Positions 1-10,800 of a stretch of DNA of 40,143 bases are shown here, piece by piece. The translations under genes and the position numbers were made by a program. The stretch lies in NCBI GenBank assembly GCA_002723045.1, contig PBNI01000019.1, forward strand, positions 17,336-57,478. The letters are read 5' to 3'. The stretch comes from Methanobacteriota archaeon. Lineage in GTDB: Archaea > Thermoplasmatota > Poseidoniia > Poseidoniales > Thalassarchaeaceae. Position 1 is the first letter of the stretch; the number at the start of each line of letters is the position of its first letter. The notes beneath the pieces were generated by a model. That model saw nothing but the letters and a program-made list of their open reading frames with translations, was not told the DNA's origin and did not search any database.

Positions 1-960
1 AAGTCAGACTCAGAGGTAAAGAGATTCTGCCAGTCATTCATGAGCGAGCTATGGAGGCATATTGGTGCAGATCTAGATGTCCCAGCAGGGGACATCGGAG
101 TAGGTGGAAGAGAGATTGGATACCTATTCGGAATGTACAGGAAGATGGCAAACGAGTTCACGGCGGGGGTCCTAACAGGGAAGGGCCTCTCATACGGTGG
201 TTCCCTAGTCAGGCCAGAGGCAACAGGGTATGGCTTGGTCTACTTCGCAAGGGAGATGCTTGCAACAAAGGGCAAGTCGTTCGACGGGGCAACAGTCGCC
301 ATCAGCGGCTCCGGAAACGTCGCCCAGTTCGCCTGTGAGAAGGTGCTAGACCTAGGGGGCAAGCCAGTCACCATGTCAGATAGCAGTGGATACATCTACG
401 ATGCATCTGGAATCGATCGCGAGAAGCTGGCTTGGCTGCAGGACCTGAAGAACAACAGAAGAGGGCGAATTAAGGAATATGCCGAAAACTTCGATGGAGT
501 GGAGTATACAGCATCAAAGCCAGAGCCAAATCACAACGAGCTCTGGAGTACAAAGGTCGACGTCGCTCTTCCTTGCGCCACCCAGAACGAGATAAACGGC
601 GCAGAGGCACAGATGCTAGTAGAGAGTGGAGTAACTGCGGTAGCCGAGGGGGCTAACATGCCATGCACCCCGGAGGCGGTCGAGGTTTTCCTTGAGAACG
701 GGATCCTCTTCGCACCTGGTAAGGCTAGCAACGCAGGCGGTGTTGCAACATCGGGTCTGGAGATGAGTCAGAATAGCCTTAGAATGAGCTGGACAAGGGA
801 AGAGGTAGACCAGAAGCTCGAGGGAATCATGGTGAACATCCACAAGAATGCATTCGAGACGGCTGAGAAGTACGGCATGCCCGGAAATTATGTCGCTGGA
901 GCAAACATCGCCGGCTTCCTGAAGATAGCACAGTCTACGATGGCACAGGGAATCCTCTGA
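1..960 (+). CDS. gdhA: NADP-type glutamate dehydrogenase, 5'-truncated by window edge
   Basis: Reversible oxidative deamination of glutamate to 2-oxoglutarate and ammonia, a cytoplasmic hexameric enzyme of nitrogen assimilation. The frame is open from base 1 (KSDSEV.RFCQSFMSEL), so the true start lies upstream and about 319 C-terminal residues are seen. Visible hallmarks are VPAGDIGVGGREIG, FTGKG-like LTGKGLSYGGS, RPEATGYG, the Rossmann glycine motif SGSGNVAQFA, LPCATQNEI, AEGANMPCTPEA and APGKASNAGGVATSGLEM. These match the E. coli-type NADP-specific family (EC 1.4.1.4) better than the typical archaeal small hexameric GDH, suggesting an old transfer from bacteria (inference). The N-terminal substrate-binding lysine region is outside the window. 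It ends 2 nt from the stop of the convergent next gene. Confidence 0.96.
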   Translation, partial: KSDSEVKRFCQSFMSELWRHIGADLDVPAGDIGVGGREIGYLFGMYRKMANEFTAGVLTGKGLSYGGSLVRPEATGYGLVYFAREMLATKGKSFDGATVAISGSGNVAQFACEKVLDLGGKPVTMSDSSGYIYDASGIDREKLAWLQDLKNNRRGRIKEYAENFDGVEYTASKPEPNHNELWSTKVDVALPCATQNEINGAEAQMLVESGVTAVAEGANMPCTPEAVEVFLENGILFAPGKASNAGGVATSGLEMSQNSLRMSWTREEVDQKLEGIMVNIHKNAFETAEKYGMPGNYVAGANIAGFLKIAQSTMAQGIL

Positions 961-962
961 TG

Positions 963-2684
963 CTACTCTTCTAGATCCTCTTCTCTTTCGTTGTATATCG
1001 AGAATAGAAAGAAACCCCCGACAGAAGCCGCTATTGCTAATGCGATTAAGGCTGGCAGGAGTGAGTCCCCCCCATCATCTTCTGCTGCAACCCAATTCAC
1101 ATTCTGACTGGACATTTGTCCTCCTCCGAAAGCAAACTCATCCACTAGTTGTGTAGGGGTTAGAATTCTGCAGGAGAGGGAATCTTCACCCAGAACCGAT
1201 ACTCTCCAACTGAACGAAATCGTCACTTGCTCCCCCGGTCCGATGATGGAATTGGGGAATGAGGGTGAGATTTGTGCAGTTGTATTGGTACTGACGTCCT
1301 CGCAATTGATTGCCAATGATGCTGCTGCTGAACCTGAATTCGAAATTACGGCATCGACATTCACAGAATCGCCGACTGAGGCTTCATTCAGCGCCCCATC
1401 TTCTCCACTAACGGAAAGACTGTCCCAAACCACCATCGGAGTTCCACTTTCCACCTTTACTTCAGAATCCCAAGTAAGTTCGAATTGACCCCCCCCATAG
1501 TGGCCTATTCCCGATTCCTCCGGATTCCATGCAGTTCTGTAGTCTGTAATGGTGACAATAGCCTGCTCACTCCAGATCTCTTCTTCCTCCCAAGTATTAT
1601 CTTCCGACCAAGCTATCTCGACCACTCTCTCCCTCCCACCATCTATGAAGGAAACTCCAATTTCGTTGCTGAAGTTTGAGTAACTGGGAAATTTGTGCAT
1701 CCCTGTGATCTCGTATGTGATGAACATTGCATCGAAGGAAAGCCTCTGACTCGATACTCTCCTCTCCCACTTGTCGGTTAATCCGCCTGAACCGGCCACA
1801 TCATCGCCCCAGATGATTGTAGAGTGTGCATTGGCCCTGACGTCATGGTCGTCAGTACTGTTTGTGAATTGCGAACCCCCTCCTAGGTGGATTTCTGCAT
1901 CATCGCTAGTCAATAGGATTGGTCCGACTCTATTCAGCAAAGAATCATTGATGTGGACATTGCTCGATGAGGAAATTTGACCTCCGAAGATAATTGAATT
2001 GGTGGAGACAAATTCACCCTCAGTCAAAATAGTAAATCCAGGAGGGCCATAAACCATCATATTTCGGAATTCAAACTCAGCTGCGTTTGTTGGATAAATA
2101 CAAGATGGACAATCAAAATCGCCTCCATTTGCTCTTTTTACTGATATGGAGCTGACCGACGGGGGATGGCACAGCGGCCCAACCAGATCAATCCATATTT
2201 CACCATCAGGAACATTTTCAATTTCTAACGAGTACTCTTGTCCCGACAAATCCTCAGAGTGATCCCCAAAATACGCTGTAACTCCATCAAATGTTGTTGG
2301 CTCAATCGCAGTCATAGTTACAAGGACAGTTGAGGAACTAGGCCATTCAATTTTGACTCCAGATCTATTTCCCTGGTCACAGTATCCGTAACCCACTAAT
2401 TCTCCAGGAGGGGCCGAGGAAATAAGACTCGAGTTGTATATGCCAAGAATTGAATTTTCATCGACAAAAATTTCTACCCCATCAGATATGGAGACCTCTG
2501 AATCGACAAAGTTCAGTATCCCTCCGTTTACTACTCTGACATTATGTGAGAGCGACATGTCATCAGACCATGTCATGTTTGACTCAATGATGATGTCATC
2601 CTCTTCAGCGACAACGCTGTTTGGGAACATTGCCACTGAAAATAATAGGACGAGGCACAACATTACAGGATTTCTTCTATTCAT
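963..2684 (-). CDS. Secreted protein with C-terminal membrane anchor, function unknown
   Basis: Unrecognised 573-residue protein. The chosen ATG gives a classical signal peptide (MNRRNPVMLCLVLLFSVAMF, then an Ala cleavage site before an acidic mature start). A longer frame reaches 2747 but adds an unlikely N-terminal extension. The N-terminal half has short beta-rich stretches such as NVRVVNGGILNFVDSEV and many Asn/Ser residues, suggestive of a beta-helix fold. The C-terminal third (about residues 430-535) resembles a CARDB/Ig-like domain (VNVDAVISNSGSAAASLAIN). One TM segment (LLPALIALAIAASVGGFFLF) and a short acidic tail NEREEDLEE end the protein, so it should be displayed outside the cell and anchored at its C terminus. 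An AT-rich GATATT element lies about 30 nt upstream on the minus strand. It is divergent from carS. Confidence 0.85.
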   Translation of the reverse strand: MNRRNPVMLCLVLLFSVAMFPNSVVAEEDDIIIESNMTWSDDMSLSHNVRVVNGGILNFVDSEVSISDGVEIFVDENSILGIYNSSLISSAPPGELVGYGYCDQGNRSGVKIEWPSSSTVLVTMTAIEPTTFDGVTAYFGDHSEDLSGQEYSLEIENVPDGEIWIDLVGPLCHPPSVSSISVKRANGGDFDCPSCIYPTNAAEFEFRNMMVYGPPGFTILTEGEFVSTNSIIFGGQISSSSNVHINDSLLNRVGPILLTSDDAEIHLGGGSQFTNSTDDHDVRANAHSTIIWGDDVAGSGGLTDKWERRVSSQRLSFDAMFITYEITGMHKFPSYSNFSNEIGVSFIDGGRERVVEIAWSEDNTWEEEEIWSEQAIVTITDYRTAWNPEESGIGHYGGGQFELTWDSEVKVESGTPMVVWDSLSVSGEDGALNEASVGDSVNVDAVISNSGSAAASLAINCEDVSTNTTAQISPSFPNSIIGPGEQVTISFSWRVSVLGEDSLSCRILTPTQLVDEFAFGGGQMSSQNVNWVAAEDDGGDSLLPALIALAIAASVGGFFLFSIYNEREEDLEE

Positions 2685-2802
2685 TGACAACCCGTACTGA
2701 AAGAGGGACATGAATATCACCCCTCTGGTCTCTATCTTTACACGCATTATTCACATCCGAAATAGTGCGAAGGTTCATCCTCCTAATTTCACTGCCACGG
2801 TT

Positions 2803-3486
2803 GTGTCATCGGATACACTTCCTTGGGACGACCCCTTAATTGCCCCTCTTCTCGTGCTATGGCTTTACCTGCCCGGATATCTTTCCAATACTGCAGCCAT
2901 GCTGGGTGGCAAATGGATTCCAGATCTGACAGGGATCCCAGTTTTCACTATTGATGGGGGCAGGGTGATGTCGGACGGGAACCGAGTATTGGGGGACGGG
3001 AAGACCTGGAATGGCCTAATCGGGGGGACCATCGGAGGTGGCCTTTTGGGAGTTTTAACCCAAAAGATTGCGAATGGCAATACGGCGGATTCTGCCCCAT
3101 TCCTTGACTCCCTTTCGACATATGGTACGAATTCCTCGGAGATCTCTGATGCATGGTTCTACTTCGGAGGAGAATCTGCAACTGCATTCACAATCGGATG
3201 TGTTCTCGGATTTGGTTGCATGGTTGGTGACTCTGCTGGTTCCTTCGTCAAGAGAAGACTCGGGCACAAGAGGGAAGGAAGTGTCAGTTCAAAGGCCCCT
3301 CTGCTTGACACTCTCCCATTCGCAGCCTCTGCTTTCGTCTTTGGACAACTCCTACTAGGGCCGTCTATTGTAGGTAGCCCGGAACTCCTCATGGGAATGG
3401 TAATTCTGCTCTTTGCAACGCCAATTCTTCATAGGTCTTTCAACATCATAGGATTTCGATTGGGGCTAAAGTCGGTGCCCTATTAG
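2803..3486 (+). CDS. carS: CDP-archaeol synthase (CarS, DUF46 family)
   Basis: Transfers CTP to unsaturated archaeol phosphate, giving CDP-archaeol, the branch-point intermediate for archaeal polar lipid head groups; an integral membrane enzyme. Family motifs seen are LWLYLPGYLSNTAAML near the N terminus, RVLGDGKTWNGLIGGT in the first cytoplasmic loop, and GDSAGSFVKRRLGHKREG followed by PLLDTLPF. Four to five hydrophobic segments are visible. About 227 residues from the GTG at 2803, longer than the usual roughly 170 because of an insertion between the two motif blocks (around KIANGNTADSAPFL). An in-frame ATG at 2710 would add 31 residues of poor, non-membrane sequence and crowd the divergent gene's promoter, so I prefer GTG 2803; the start is uncertain. 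Strong evidence that the host is an archaeon. Confidence 0.88.
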   Translation: MSSDTLPWDDPLIAPLLVLWLYLPGYLSNTAAMLGGKWIPDLTGIPVFTIDGGRVMSDGNRVLGDGKTWNGLIGGTIGGGLLGVLTQKIANGNTADSAPFLDSLSTYGTNSSEISDAWFYFGGESATAFTIGCVLGFGCMVGDSAGSFVKRRLGHKREGSVSSKAPLLDTLPFAASAFVFGQLLLGPSIVGSPELLMGMVILLFATPILHRSFNIIGFRLGLKSVPY

Positions 3487-3521
3487 TAAAAGCACTATGT
3501 CGCACCCATATTACAGAAGTT

Positions 3522-3526
3522 GGAGG
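3522..3526 (+). promoter_or_regulatory. Shine-Dalgarno GGAGG deciding the purD start
   Basis: GGAGG lies 8 nt before the ATG at 3535. It supports that ATG over the in-frame TTG at 3520, which the motif itself would overlap. Confidence 0.7.
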
Positions 3527-3534
3527 AACGAAAC

Positions 3535-4806
3535 ATGACAGGAATGGAGGTACTAGTGGTTGGTTCCGGCGGTAGAGAACACGCATTGGCGATTGGTCTT
3601 TCTGAGAGCGATTCCGTTTTCTCAGTACACTGTGCCCCGGGTAATGCGGGTACATCGATGGTGGCGACCAACCATAATGTGCCGGATTCTGACATTGAGG
3701 GAATCGTCAATCTAGCCAAAGATCTGGGAGTTTCATTGGTTGTTGTAGGTCCAGAGGCACCTCTAGTGAATGGCCTATCTGATAGGCTAAGACAGGAATC
3801 AATTCCTAGTTTCGGGCCTCATTCCGAGGGTGCCTTACTAGAAGGTTCTAAGACTCACGCAAAGACAGTGATGCAATCACTAGGAATCCCAACTGGGAGA
3901 TTCGAGAGGATTGACGAAATTGACTCCATAGAGGCCAACTTAGAATCATTTGAACCCCCATGGGTCATCAAGAGGGACGTTCTCGCCGGAGGGAAGGGAG
4001 TAACCGTAACTTCCTCAAGAAAAGAGGCGTATGAAGCACTGAGAAATGGGATTGAAACAGATGGTTTCGTCCTCGTGGAAGAGCATCTTTCAGGAGAGGA
4101 GGCCTCAGTCCTAGTGATAATGGACGAGTCCGGTTATGTGATGCTGCCAGCAAGCCAGGACCACAAGAGAGTTGGAAATAATGACCAAGGTCCAAACACC
4201 GGGGGAATGGGGGCATATGCGCCTGCTCCAGTCGCAACACCATCGGTATTGGCTAGAACAAGGGAAGAGATAGTAGAACCGATGCACCACCATCTAAGGA
4301 ACTCGAAGATACCCTACCGTGGTTGCCTATACGTCGGGCTGATGATTGATGAAAATGGAGCTCCCAGTGTTGTCGAGTTCAATGTGAGGCTAGGAGACCC
4401 AGAGGCCCAGGTCACTATCCCCCTGTTTCAGACAGATTTGGGCCTTGTTCTCCTTGCAGCCTCTCGGGGAAACCTCTCAGATGTCGAAGTCGAATTCAAG
4501 GAAGTCCACGCAGCAACAGTTGTGCTTGCATCGGAGGGTTATCCTGGGGATGTGATTTCAGGAAGGGTGATAGATGGTTGGGACGCCACAATAGAGGAGG
4601 GACAAGTTCTCGGTTTTGTCCATCTTGCCGGAGCAAATATCAACGACTCTGGAGAATTAATTTCAACTGGAGGGAGAGTACTCTCGTCAACAGGAGTTGC
4701 TCCTTCACTGGATGAGGCATTGGGAGCCGCTTACCAGATTATTGAGGGAATAAATCTGAAAGGTTCCCACTACAGGGAAGACATCGGTTTTCGCGCAATT
4801 CCGTGA
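3535..4806 (+). CDS. purD: Phosphoribosylamine-glycine ligase
   Basis: Second step of de novo purine synthesis: ATP-dependent joining of 5-phosphoribosylamine and glycine to GAR (EC 6.3.4.13), cytoplasmic. The 423-residue length is normal for the family. The N-terminal motif VLVVGSGGREHAL, GPEAPLVNGL, the ATP-grasp lysine/glycine loop (VIKRDVLAGGKGVTV), the glycine-rich block GGMGAYAPAP and the metal-binding signature EFNVRLGDPEAQ are all intact. The ATG at 3535 is preferred because of the GGAGG upstream. A second ATG three codons later would also fit the family start. An AT-rich TTAGTAAAA overlaps the carS stop about 50 nt upstream and could be its box A. No other purine genes are in the window. 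Confidence 0.97.
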   Translation: MTGMEVLVVGSGGREHALAIGLSESDSVFSVHCAPGNAGTSMVATNHNVPDSDIEGIVNLAKDLGVSLVVVGPEAPLVNGLSDRLRQESIPSFGPHSEGALLEGSKTHAKTVMQSLGIPTGRFERIDEIDSIEANLESFEPPWVIKRDVLAGGKGVTVTSSRKEAYEALRNGIETDGFVLVEEHLSGEEASVLVIMDESGYVMLPASQDHKRVGNNDQGPNTGGMGAYAPAPVATPSVLARTREEIVEPMHHHLRNSKIPYRGCLYVGLMIDENGAPSVVEFNVRLGDPEAQVTIPLFQTDLGLVLLAASRGNLSDVEVEFKEVHAATVVLASEGYPGDVISGRVIDGWDATIEEGQVLGFVHLAGANINDSGELISTGGRVLSSTGVAPSLDEALGAAYQIIEGINLKGSHYREDIGFRAIP

Positions 4807-4814
4807 AGAAAAAT

Positions 4815-4840
4815 ACCTCCAATCTGGAGGTTCTCTTTCC
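4815..4840 (+). terminator. Hairpin plus pyrimidine tract after purD
   Basis: ACCTCCA (4815-4821), loop ATC, TGGAGGT (4825-4831): a perfect 7-bp stem with a 3-nt loop, followed by the T/C-rich run TCTCTTTCC. It lies 8 nt after the purD stop and before the next gene's promoter, consistent with a terminator. Archaeal termination usually needs only the pyrimidine tract, so the role of the stem is inferred. Confidence 0.6.
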
Positions 4841-4843
4841 AAT

Positions 4844-4858
4844 CCGTTCTACGAACGG
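4844..4858. promoter_or_regulatory. Perfect palindrome abutting the aglB box A (possible operator)
   Basis: CCGTTC-TAC-GAACGG: 6-bp arms with a 3-nt centre, ending on the base before TTAAAA. Its place, overlapping the expected BRE position directly upstream of the TATA element, suits a transcription-factor operator. No factor can be named from sequence alone. Confidence 0.4.
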
Positions 4859-4864
4859 TTAAAA
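4857..4864 (+). promoter_or_regulatory. Archaeal box A (GGTTAAAA) for aglB
   Basis: TTAAAA begins 26 nt before the ATG at 4885, the usual spacing for a leaderless archaeal transcript. This supports that ATG as start. The same GGTTAAA core occurs upstream of 16145 and 36810. Confidence 0.55.
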
Positions 4865-4884
4865 CAAGCGTTTTGGTCGGCGCG

Positions 4885-7800
4885 ATGCTGAGTCATTGGC
4901 AAATAGGTCCGGTGGATGGGATGGAAGAAGAGAAAGAAGCCCCTCAAGACGTCCAATTCAACAACCTTGTAGCCCCTGTGTCAATAACGCTGGCACTACT
5001 TGGTTTGACTATCGTAGCCTCTTCTCTCGAAGGTAGAGAAGTTGACGGAGATTTCCTCTCCAAGGCAATCGTAATCTCTCTATCGGTACTAATTCCTGCC
5101 TGTATTGGCAGATCATCTTGGCTGATACCTCTTGATTCTGGAGTCCTGCGTGTCGGATCCATCACACTTGCAGTCTCTCTATTGGGGGTGATCGCAAATT
5201 CAGCAGACCCAGAAAACTTCAATCATTTGTTTGTCACAACATTCGTATTCGTTGGATTCGCTTCCGCGGTATTACACGAATCAGAACGATTTGAAGAGTC
5301 TGCAAATCTCCTTTCAATAGTTCTCGGCGCTCGTCTTGCAGCATTCTATTCAGGGGGCCTCATAATCGCTCAAAGTGACTCCCTCGCTGTTATTGACACA
5401 GTAAGGGAATCAATAGGGGCCGCATTCTTCTCATTCTGGCTCTCTTCAATATCACTCGGATTCCTTGTGATGGTTGGACTAAGGGGCACAGTCGAGAATA
5501 GAGGCAAGGGGGGCCTAATGTCAAACCTTCCAAACATCAGGGATAACCCAGAGGTGGGAATATACTCGTCCCTGGTCTTCGCTAGTTTCCTGATTCCACT
5601 CATCTGGATCGGACAAATTGACTCTCTCCAGGATTTCTCTCAACAGAGTCACATTGGAGTGGCTTGGGCATCATTCTCAGCCTTGGTCATCTTCATTCAT
5701 GCCTTTTTCAGAGCAGAGGGTTGGCACGTATTGGGTGCACTGCTGGCAGTGAACTGGATTCTTTACACCATTGGCCATATTCATGAGATTGGAAACGAAC
5801 TCCCGTCCTTATTCTCCGAGGACGGATTCGTTGGCTCATTCACCTGGTTCTTCCTATGGTTCTGGATGAATTTCTTTGCTCTCTTCTTTGCTTCCAGAGG
5901 GGTTTTCGGCGATGTAGCACCCAGAAGGGAGAGGAGCGGTTTCAGAGTCTGGTGGGACGGTAACTCCTACGCAGTGATGGTCTCTCTTGCCTTCCTGATA
6001 GCTCTAATCGTTAGAACCGCATGGAACGTAATACCAGCAATGAATGCGAACGGAACCGGGTTATGGGACATGACAGGTGGTTCTGACCCATGGTACATGA
6101 AGAGAGTAGTTGACTACGTTATTGCCGAGCGGAGTCATCTGATATTCGATCACGATAGGGCTTACCCTACTGGTGGCATTAATCCAAGGCCACCACTCTT
6201 CTCTTGGTCCCTGGCCTTGGGCGGTTTGTCCCTATCTTGGATCCTCGAGATACCGGCCGATCAAGCGGTCTGGTGGTCTATGGCTTCTCTTCCAGCAATC
6301 TATGGGGCACTCATAGTTCTTCCAATCGCAGGGATAGCCTCTCGCGCTCATAGTAAGAGGTCCGGCATTATTGCAGCTTGGCTTATCGCCCTAATGCCCG
6401 GACACATGAGCCGCTCTACATTCGCAATGTCTGATCACGACTCCTTTGCGATGCTTTTCCTGGCAATCGCATTCTATTACTGGATAAGGGCAATAGAGAA
6501 TATCGATCACAATAAACTCTTCAAGTCAACTAGTACAAACCCTCTGTACATCATTGCGGGCATGAGGGAGACGTGGAAGAGGAATCCTTCACTGATGGCT
6601 AATGCATCGATGTCCGGAATCGCATTCTCAATCATGGCTCTAGGGTGGAAAGGATTCGTATACGGCCCGGGAATCCTCTTCCTGGCTTACTCGTTCCAGG
6701 TTGCAATTAATATTTTCAAAGGCAGAGATAGCATTCAATTCACCTCTGCAGCACTTCAGATGATGCTAGTCGCAATTCTAGTACCGGCCCCATTCTACGC
6801 ATGGCCGGGTATGAACCTGCTTTTCGCACCCAGTGGGATGCAGCCCATGTTCTACATAATCGGGTTTACTTTCGCCATGGGGTGGGTGTCTAGCTCATTC
6901 AGGGACAAGCCATGGCTATTGGTAGTCCTTGGGGGTAGCGCATTATTCGGCTCCATCCTCGCTTTGCTATTCATACTCCAGGTTAGAGGGCTATTCAATG
7001 GGTGGGATATCCTTTTCACTGGCGGTTTCTACTTCTCCAAGAACAAGATCTTCGGAACTATCGGCGAGGCACAAGCCCCCGAGCGTGGAGTTCTTTTCGC
7101 ATCCTACGGGCCCATAGTGGCCTTAATCGCAATAGGTTGTGCATTCTTGCTATTGTGGAGGGGAAGCAGGAAGAACAAGTCGGAACTTACTCTTCTGGGT
7201 CTCTGGACCATTATCGCGACATACATGGCATGGTCAGCCGGTCGTTTCATCATCAACGCAACTCCTGCAATGGCGGTAGTAGGAGGTATCGGAATCTCCA
7301 TGCTATGGGGCTCTGCAAGTTTGCCATCTTTCACCAAGGTATGGAGGAACTCGGGCATTGGAACCCCAAGGACTCGTTTCAAGTCTCTTTGGCCCGCCTC
7401 CAAGGCCCGTCCAGGAGTCCCAGCCATGGTCATGGTTTTGCTTCTGATCACATCTCAACATGCAACTTACGGAATTGACGCTGGAATTCCAAGAGGGGAC
7501 AAATCCGCAAGCGAAATCGATCAGAGCCTATACGACATTGTTCCGGACATACTGAGGCAGGACTTGTTAGGCTTGTTTTCAGTCATGAATAGCGATGCTT
7601 ACGACCAGAGTGACTCTGGACTATGGTACATGGGCACTTTCGGCCCAAGTTTCAATTCCCAGGGATGGAATGAGGCATACGATTGGCTCTCACAGCAGGA
7701 TACCGAAACTCCATTCAGCGATCGTCCCGCCTTCGTTTCCTGGTGGGATTATGGTTTCCAGGCCCTTGCATCTGGACAGCACCCCACTGTTGCGGACAAC

Positions 7801-10800
7801 TTCCAATCTGGGATCCCGAACAGCGGAGCAATGCTGCTTTCGGGAGGTCAGGAAGATACACTTTCGTTATTCATCACTACCTTGGCGATGGGGGACAAGA
7901 GCATCAATGGCCAACTCGGTGAATCTTTCCTAAACGTCCTAGACGAGCACATGTCCCCAGAACAAGTCCAAGAGTTCGAAGCGATTACTTCCAATAACAA
8001 TAAGGAGTTTGTAAAAGACCGTTTGATGGCGGTCGTTGCTGAATATGGTGACGCTGAATTGCTCATGGGTAACCCCCTTGGGGCCGACGGCCTAACATGC
8101 GCTGAAGAAACCTGTTTGCATACCTATGTCGTATTGGTAAACGGGGAACAATTCGGCGAATCAACCACTAATTCATCCGAAGCAATGTCTCTCTTCGACC
8201 AGGCTCGCGGCTCCTCATCTTCCTTCGAATTAGCAGAATTCGATGACGCCAGTCACTACGACATGGCAGGATACAGATACACCAGAGACATCATTGATGA
8301 CTACGACGATCTCTCGACTGCCCTCCACAGAACCAACGCTAGATTCGGATTGGCTCGTGCCTTCCTGATTACTGCCTTCGCGCTCGATGATCTCGTACAG
8401 ATTTACGACGGTATCTCTTCGATTGACTCGTACGAGGTCTCAGATTATGAGGAGTCACATGGAAGTACAACTTCGAGGAATCATGAGATTCGCTACTTCG
8501 CGGTAGATAACCGCCTATATCCTCTCGGAGGCAAGTACTACCAGGATTATCAGTCATATCACAGGGGACAAACTACAGGAATCTTCCATGCCCCAACCCA
8601 TCTTTCTGGCCTCGATATCAACTCCTACATAACAACAACTTACGAAACAAACCAAGGCCCGATGTCCCCTGATGAGTTCCAAAGCAAGTACATGGAGGAT
8701 CTGAAGGCTCAGGCCTCCGGAGCATCTACGGGAGAGGATATGATCCAGATGACGGACATGGAATATCAGCATCTGGACAGTTTCTTCGATACGATGATTG
8801 CCAGGACATATGTCGGTTATGGGACCTCTACCTTGGGCCTCCCATCGATAAGTGGGCAGACAGGAGATGCCGACACCCCTTCTACTTGGATTCTGCCAAA
8901 CTCACTTACCGGGACTCCCGGGAGCTATCTGCAGGGAGCAATGGCACTTCCTGGAGCAATGATGAATCACTTTGTTCTATCAAACTGGTACGATCCGACA
9001 AACGGAACTTCCTGCGAAGAAATCCAGATAACAGGCTCTGCCTCAACAATAGTGGGTAACTCTCAATTGTCGGACGTCTCACTATATTCCGCTGATAGCC
9101 TTTCATCAGGTTGGTCACAGATTCAATCAGGAGGCCCCTGGAAGATGATCGAAGTCGAAGAGGGCGTAATTCCAGTGAACGCATTTACTAGCAATTATGA
9201 TCCCGAAGAAGAGACCCTCTCAATCAGCTCACCAGCTTCATCCTCTGCAAATGATACTGAATTCGTTTTAACCGGAAAGGTAGACAGGTACTGCGGCTCA
9301 ATTTATGACTCCAATAGGAATGTAAAGGTTCTGAAATACTACAGTGGCGCATCACTTCAGGGCACCGTCACACTGGAAGGAGTAGGACCGGTCCCTAATG
9401 CAAGGATTCTGATCGAGAGGGATGCATTCAGCGGAGATGAGTCCGCAGACGAGAACGGCAATGTTGTAGACAATGACTCCCGGACATACTGGATACCCAT
9501 TGGGTCAACCCAAGCAGACGAGAATGGCCACTTCTCTTTCTCAGCCCCTGCTGGAAAGATACGAGTCTCGGCCTTTACTGGGGATCCAGACTTGGATTCC
9601 GCCCGAACATCCCTGCTATCAGGATCGGCCAACCTAATGTCAGAGCTATTCTCTGAGACATCTCAGAACCGTGCAGTAAACCCAGTAACTGGAATTCTAG
9701 CGAACGTCTACGGTTCAACATGGCTCTCTGAGACAATAGTGAACATTTCTGGTTCTGATGGCCACAGCAATGGTGAATCAGTTATACAGGCACCAATATC
9801 GGTTTCTCCGTCAACTGCTTCGGGCATACTTTCTTGGTCGGGAGAACTTGACTTCGACGGAGAACCCGTCCTTTCTGCCAATGTAATCCTCACTCCCTCT
9901 TCAGGAGAAGTAGAAATCCAACCATATGAGGTCATGACTTCTGATGGGAGTATGATAGGAGAGGATTTGAGGTTCAGCGGAACAGGGGAGGTAACATTCC
10001 TAGGCGAGGGGTCAATGGAGAGTATGGGAGCAGTGTCCGTTCAAGACTTCACTGGCACCCATACACAGGCTGTATTCGATAATCACAGTATTACTGGAGA
10101 GGGTCAATTCTCTGGAAAGGGCATCATTGATGGGGCACTATCTGGTGATTTCCCCGATTGCACTGGAGACTTAGTCCCCGAAGGTCATGACGCGTGCATT
10201 AACGTGGAAGGGCAATATTTCTTGGAAGGTATAGCAAACGGTTCTGGAAAGTTCACATCTGAGGGAGTCAGTGAATTTACCAGGGAACTATCTCAGGCCA
10301 CGTTCATCGGTTCGGGCAATTTCGCCACATCTACTTCAGATGGACTTTCCACATTTGGGACAATCAACGGGACTGGAATTTTCTCGGGTCACGGATCGTT
10401 TAGTGGGCCTATGGTCAGACCAGGCTCCTTCCACATCGTCGACGCACTACCCGGGGAGTATGTTGTTTCAGTGGACTTTGGAACTGGGGATCCAGTGGAG
10501 TTATCGGAACCATTTGTGATTCCCCTGTCTTCCTCAGAGATTCAGACACCGGTAACTATCACTGGAGGTGCGGTCAAGGGCACTGTATCGATTTTCACCG
10601 GTAGGCCATTGTCTAGCGAGGTTTCGGTTTTCTCAATCAATGGCTCCAGTGATGATTCTGTTGTGGAGTGCCAGGGTGTCATCACTCAACCATGCTTCGT
10701 CACTCCCGACGAAAGTGGATCTTTCGAAGTCGGTCCAATAGTGCCCGGCTCCTACCTAGCAGAGGTAGATATTGATGACGACGGCTTCCCCGAGATATCC

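Noticed and set aside
2710-2802. ATG at 2710 as the carS start
   Set aside because: The added 31 residues are not family-like and would run through the region expected to hold promoters for two divergent genes; not fully excluded.
7002-7478. Second plus-strand frame of 158 codons inside the STT3 core
   Set aside because: Overlaps TM-encoding sequence of the true frame and encodes a composition unlike any neighbour.
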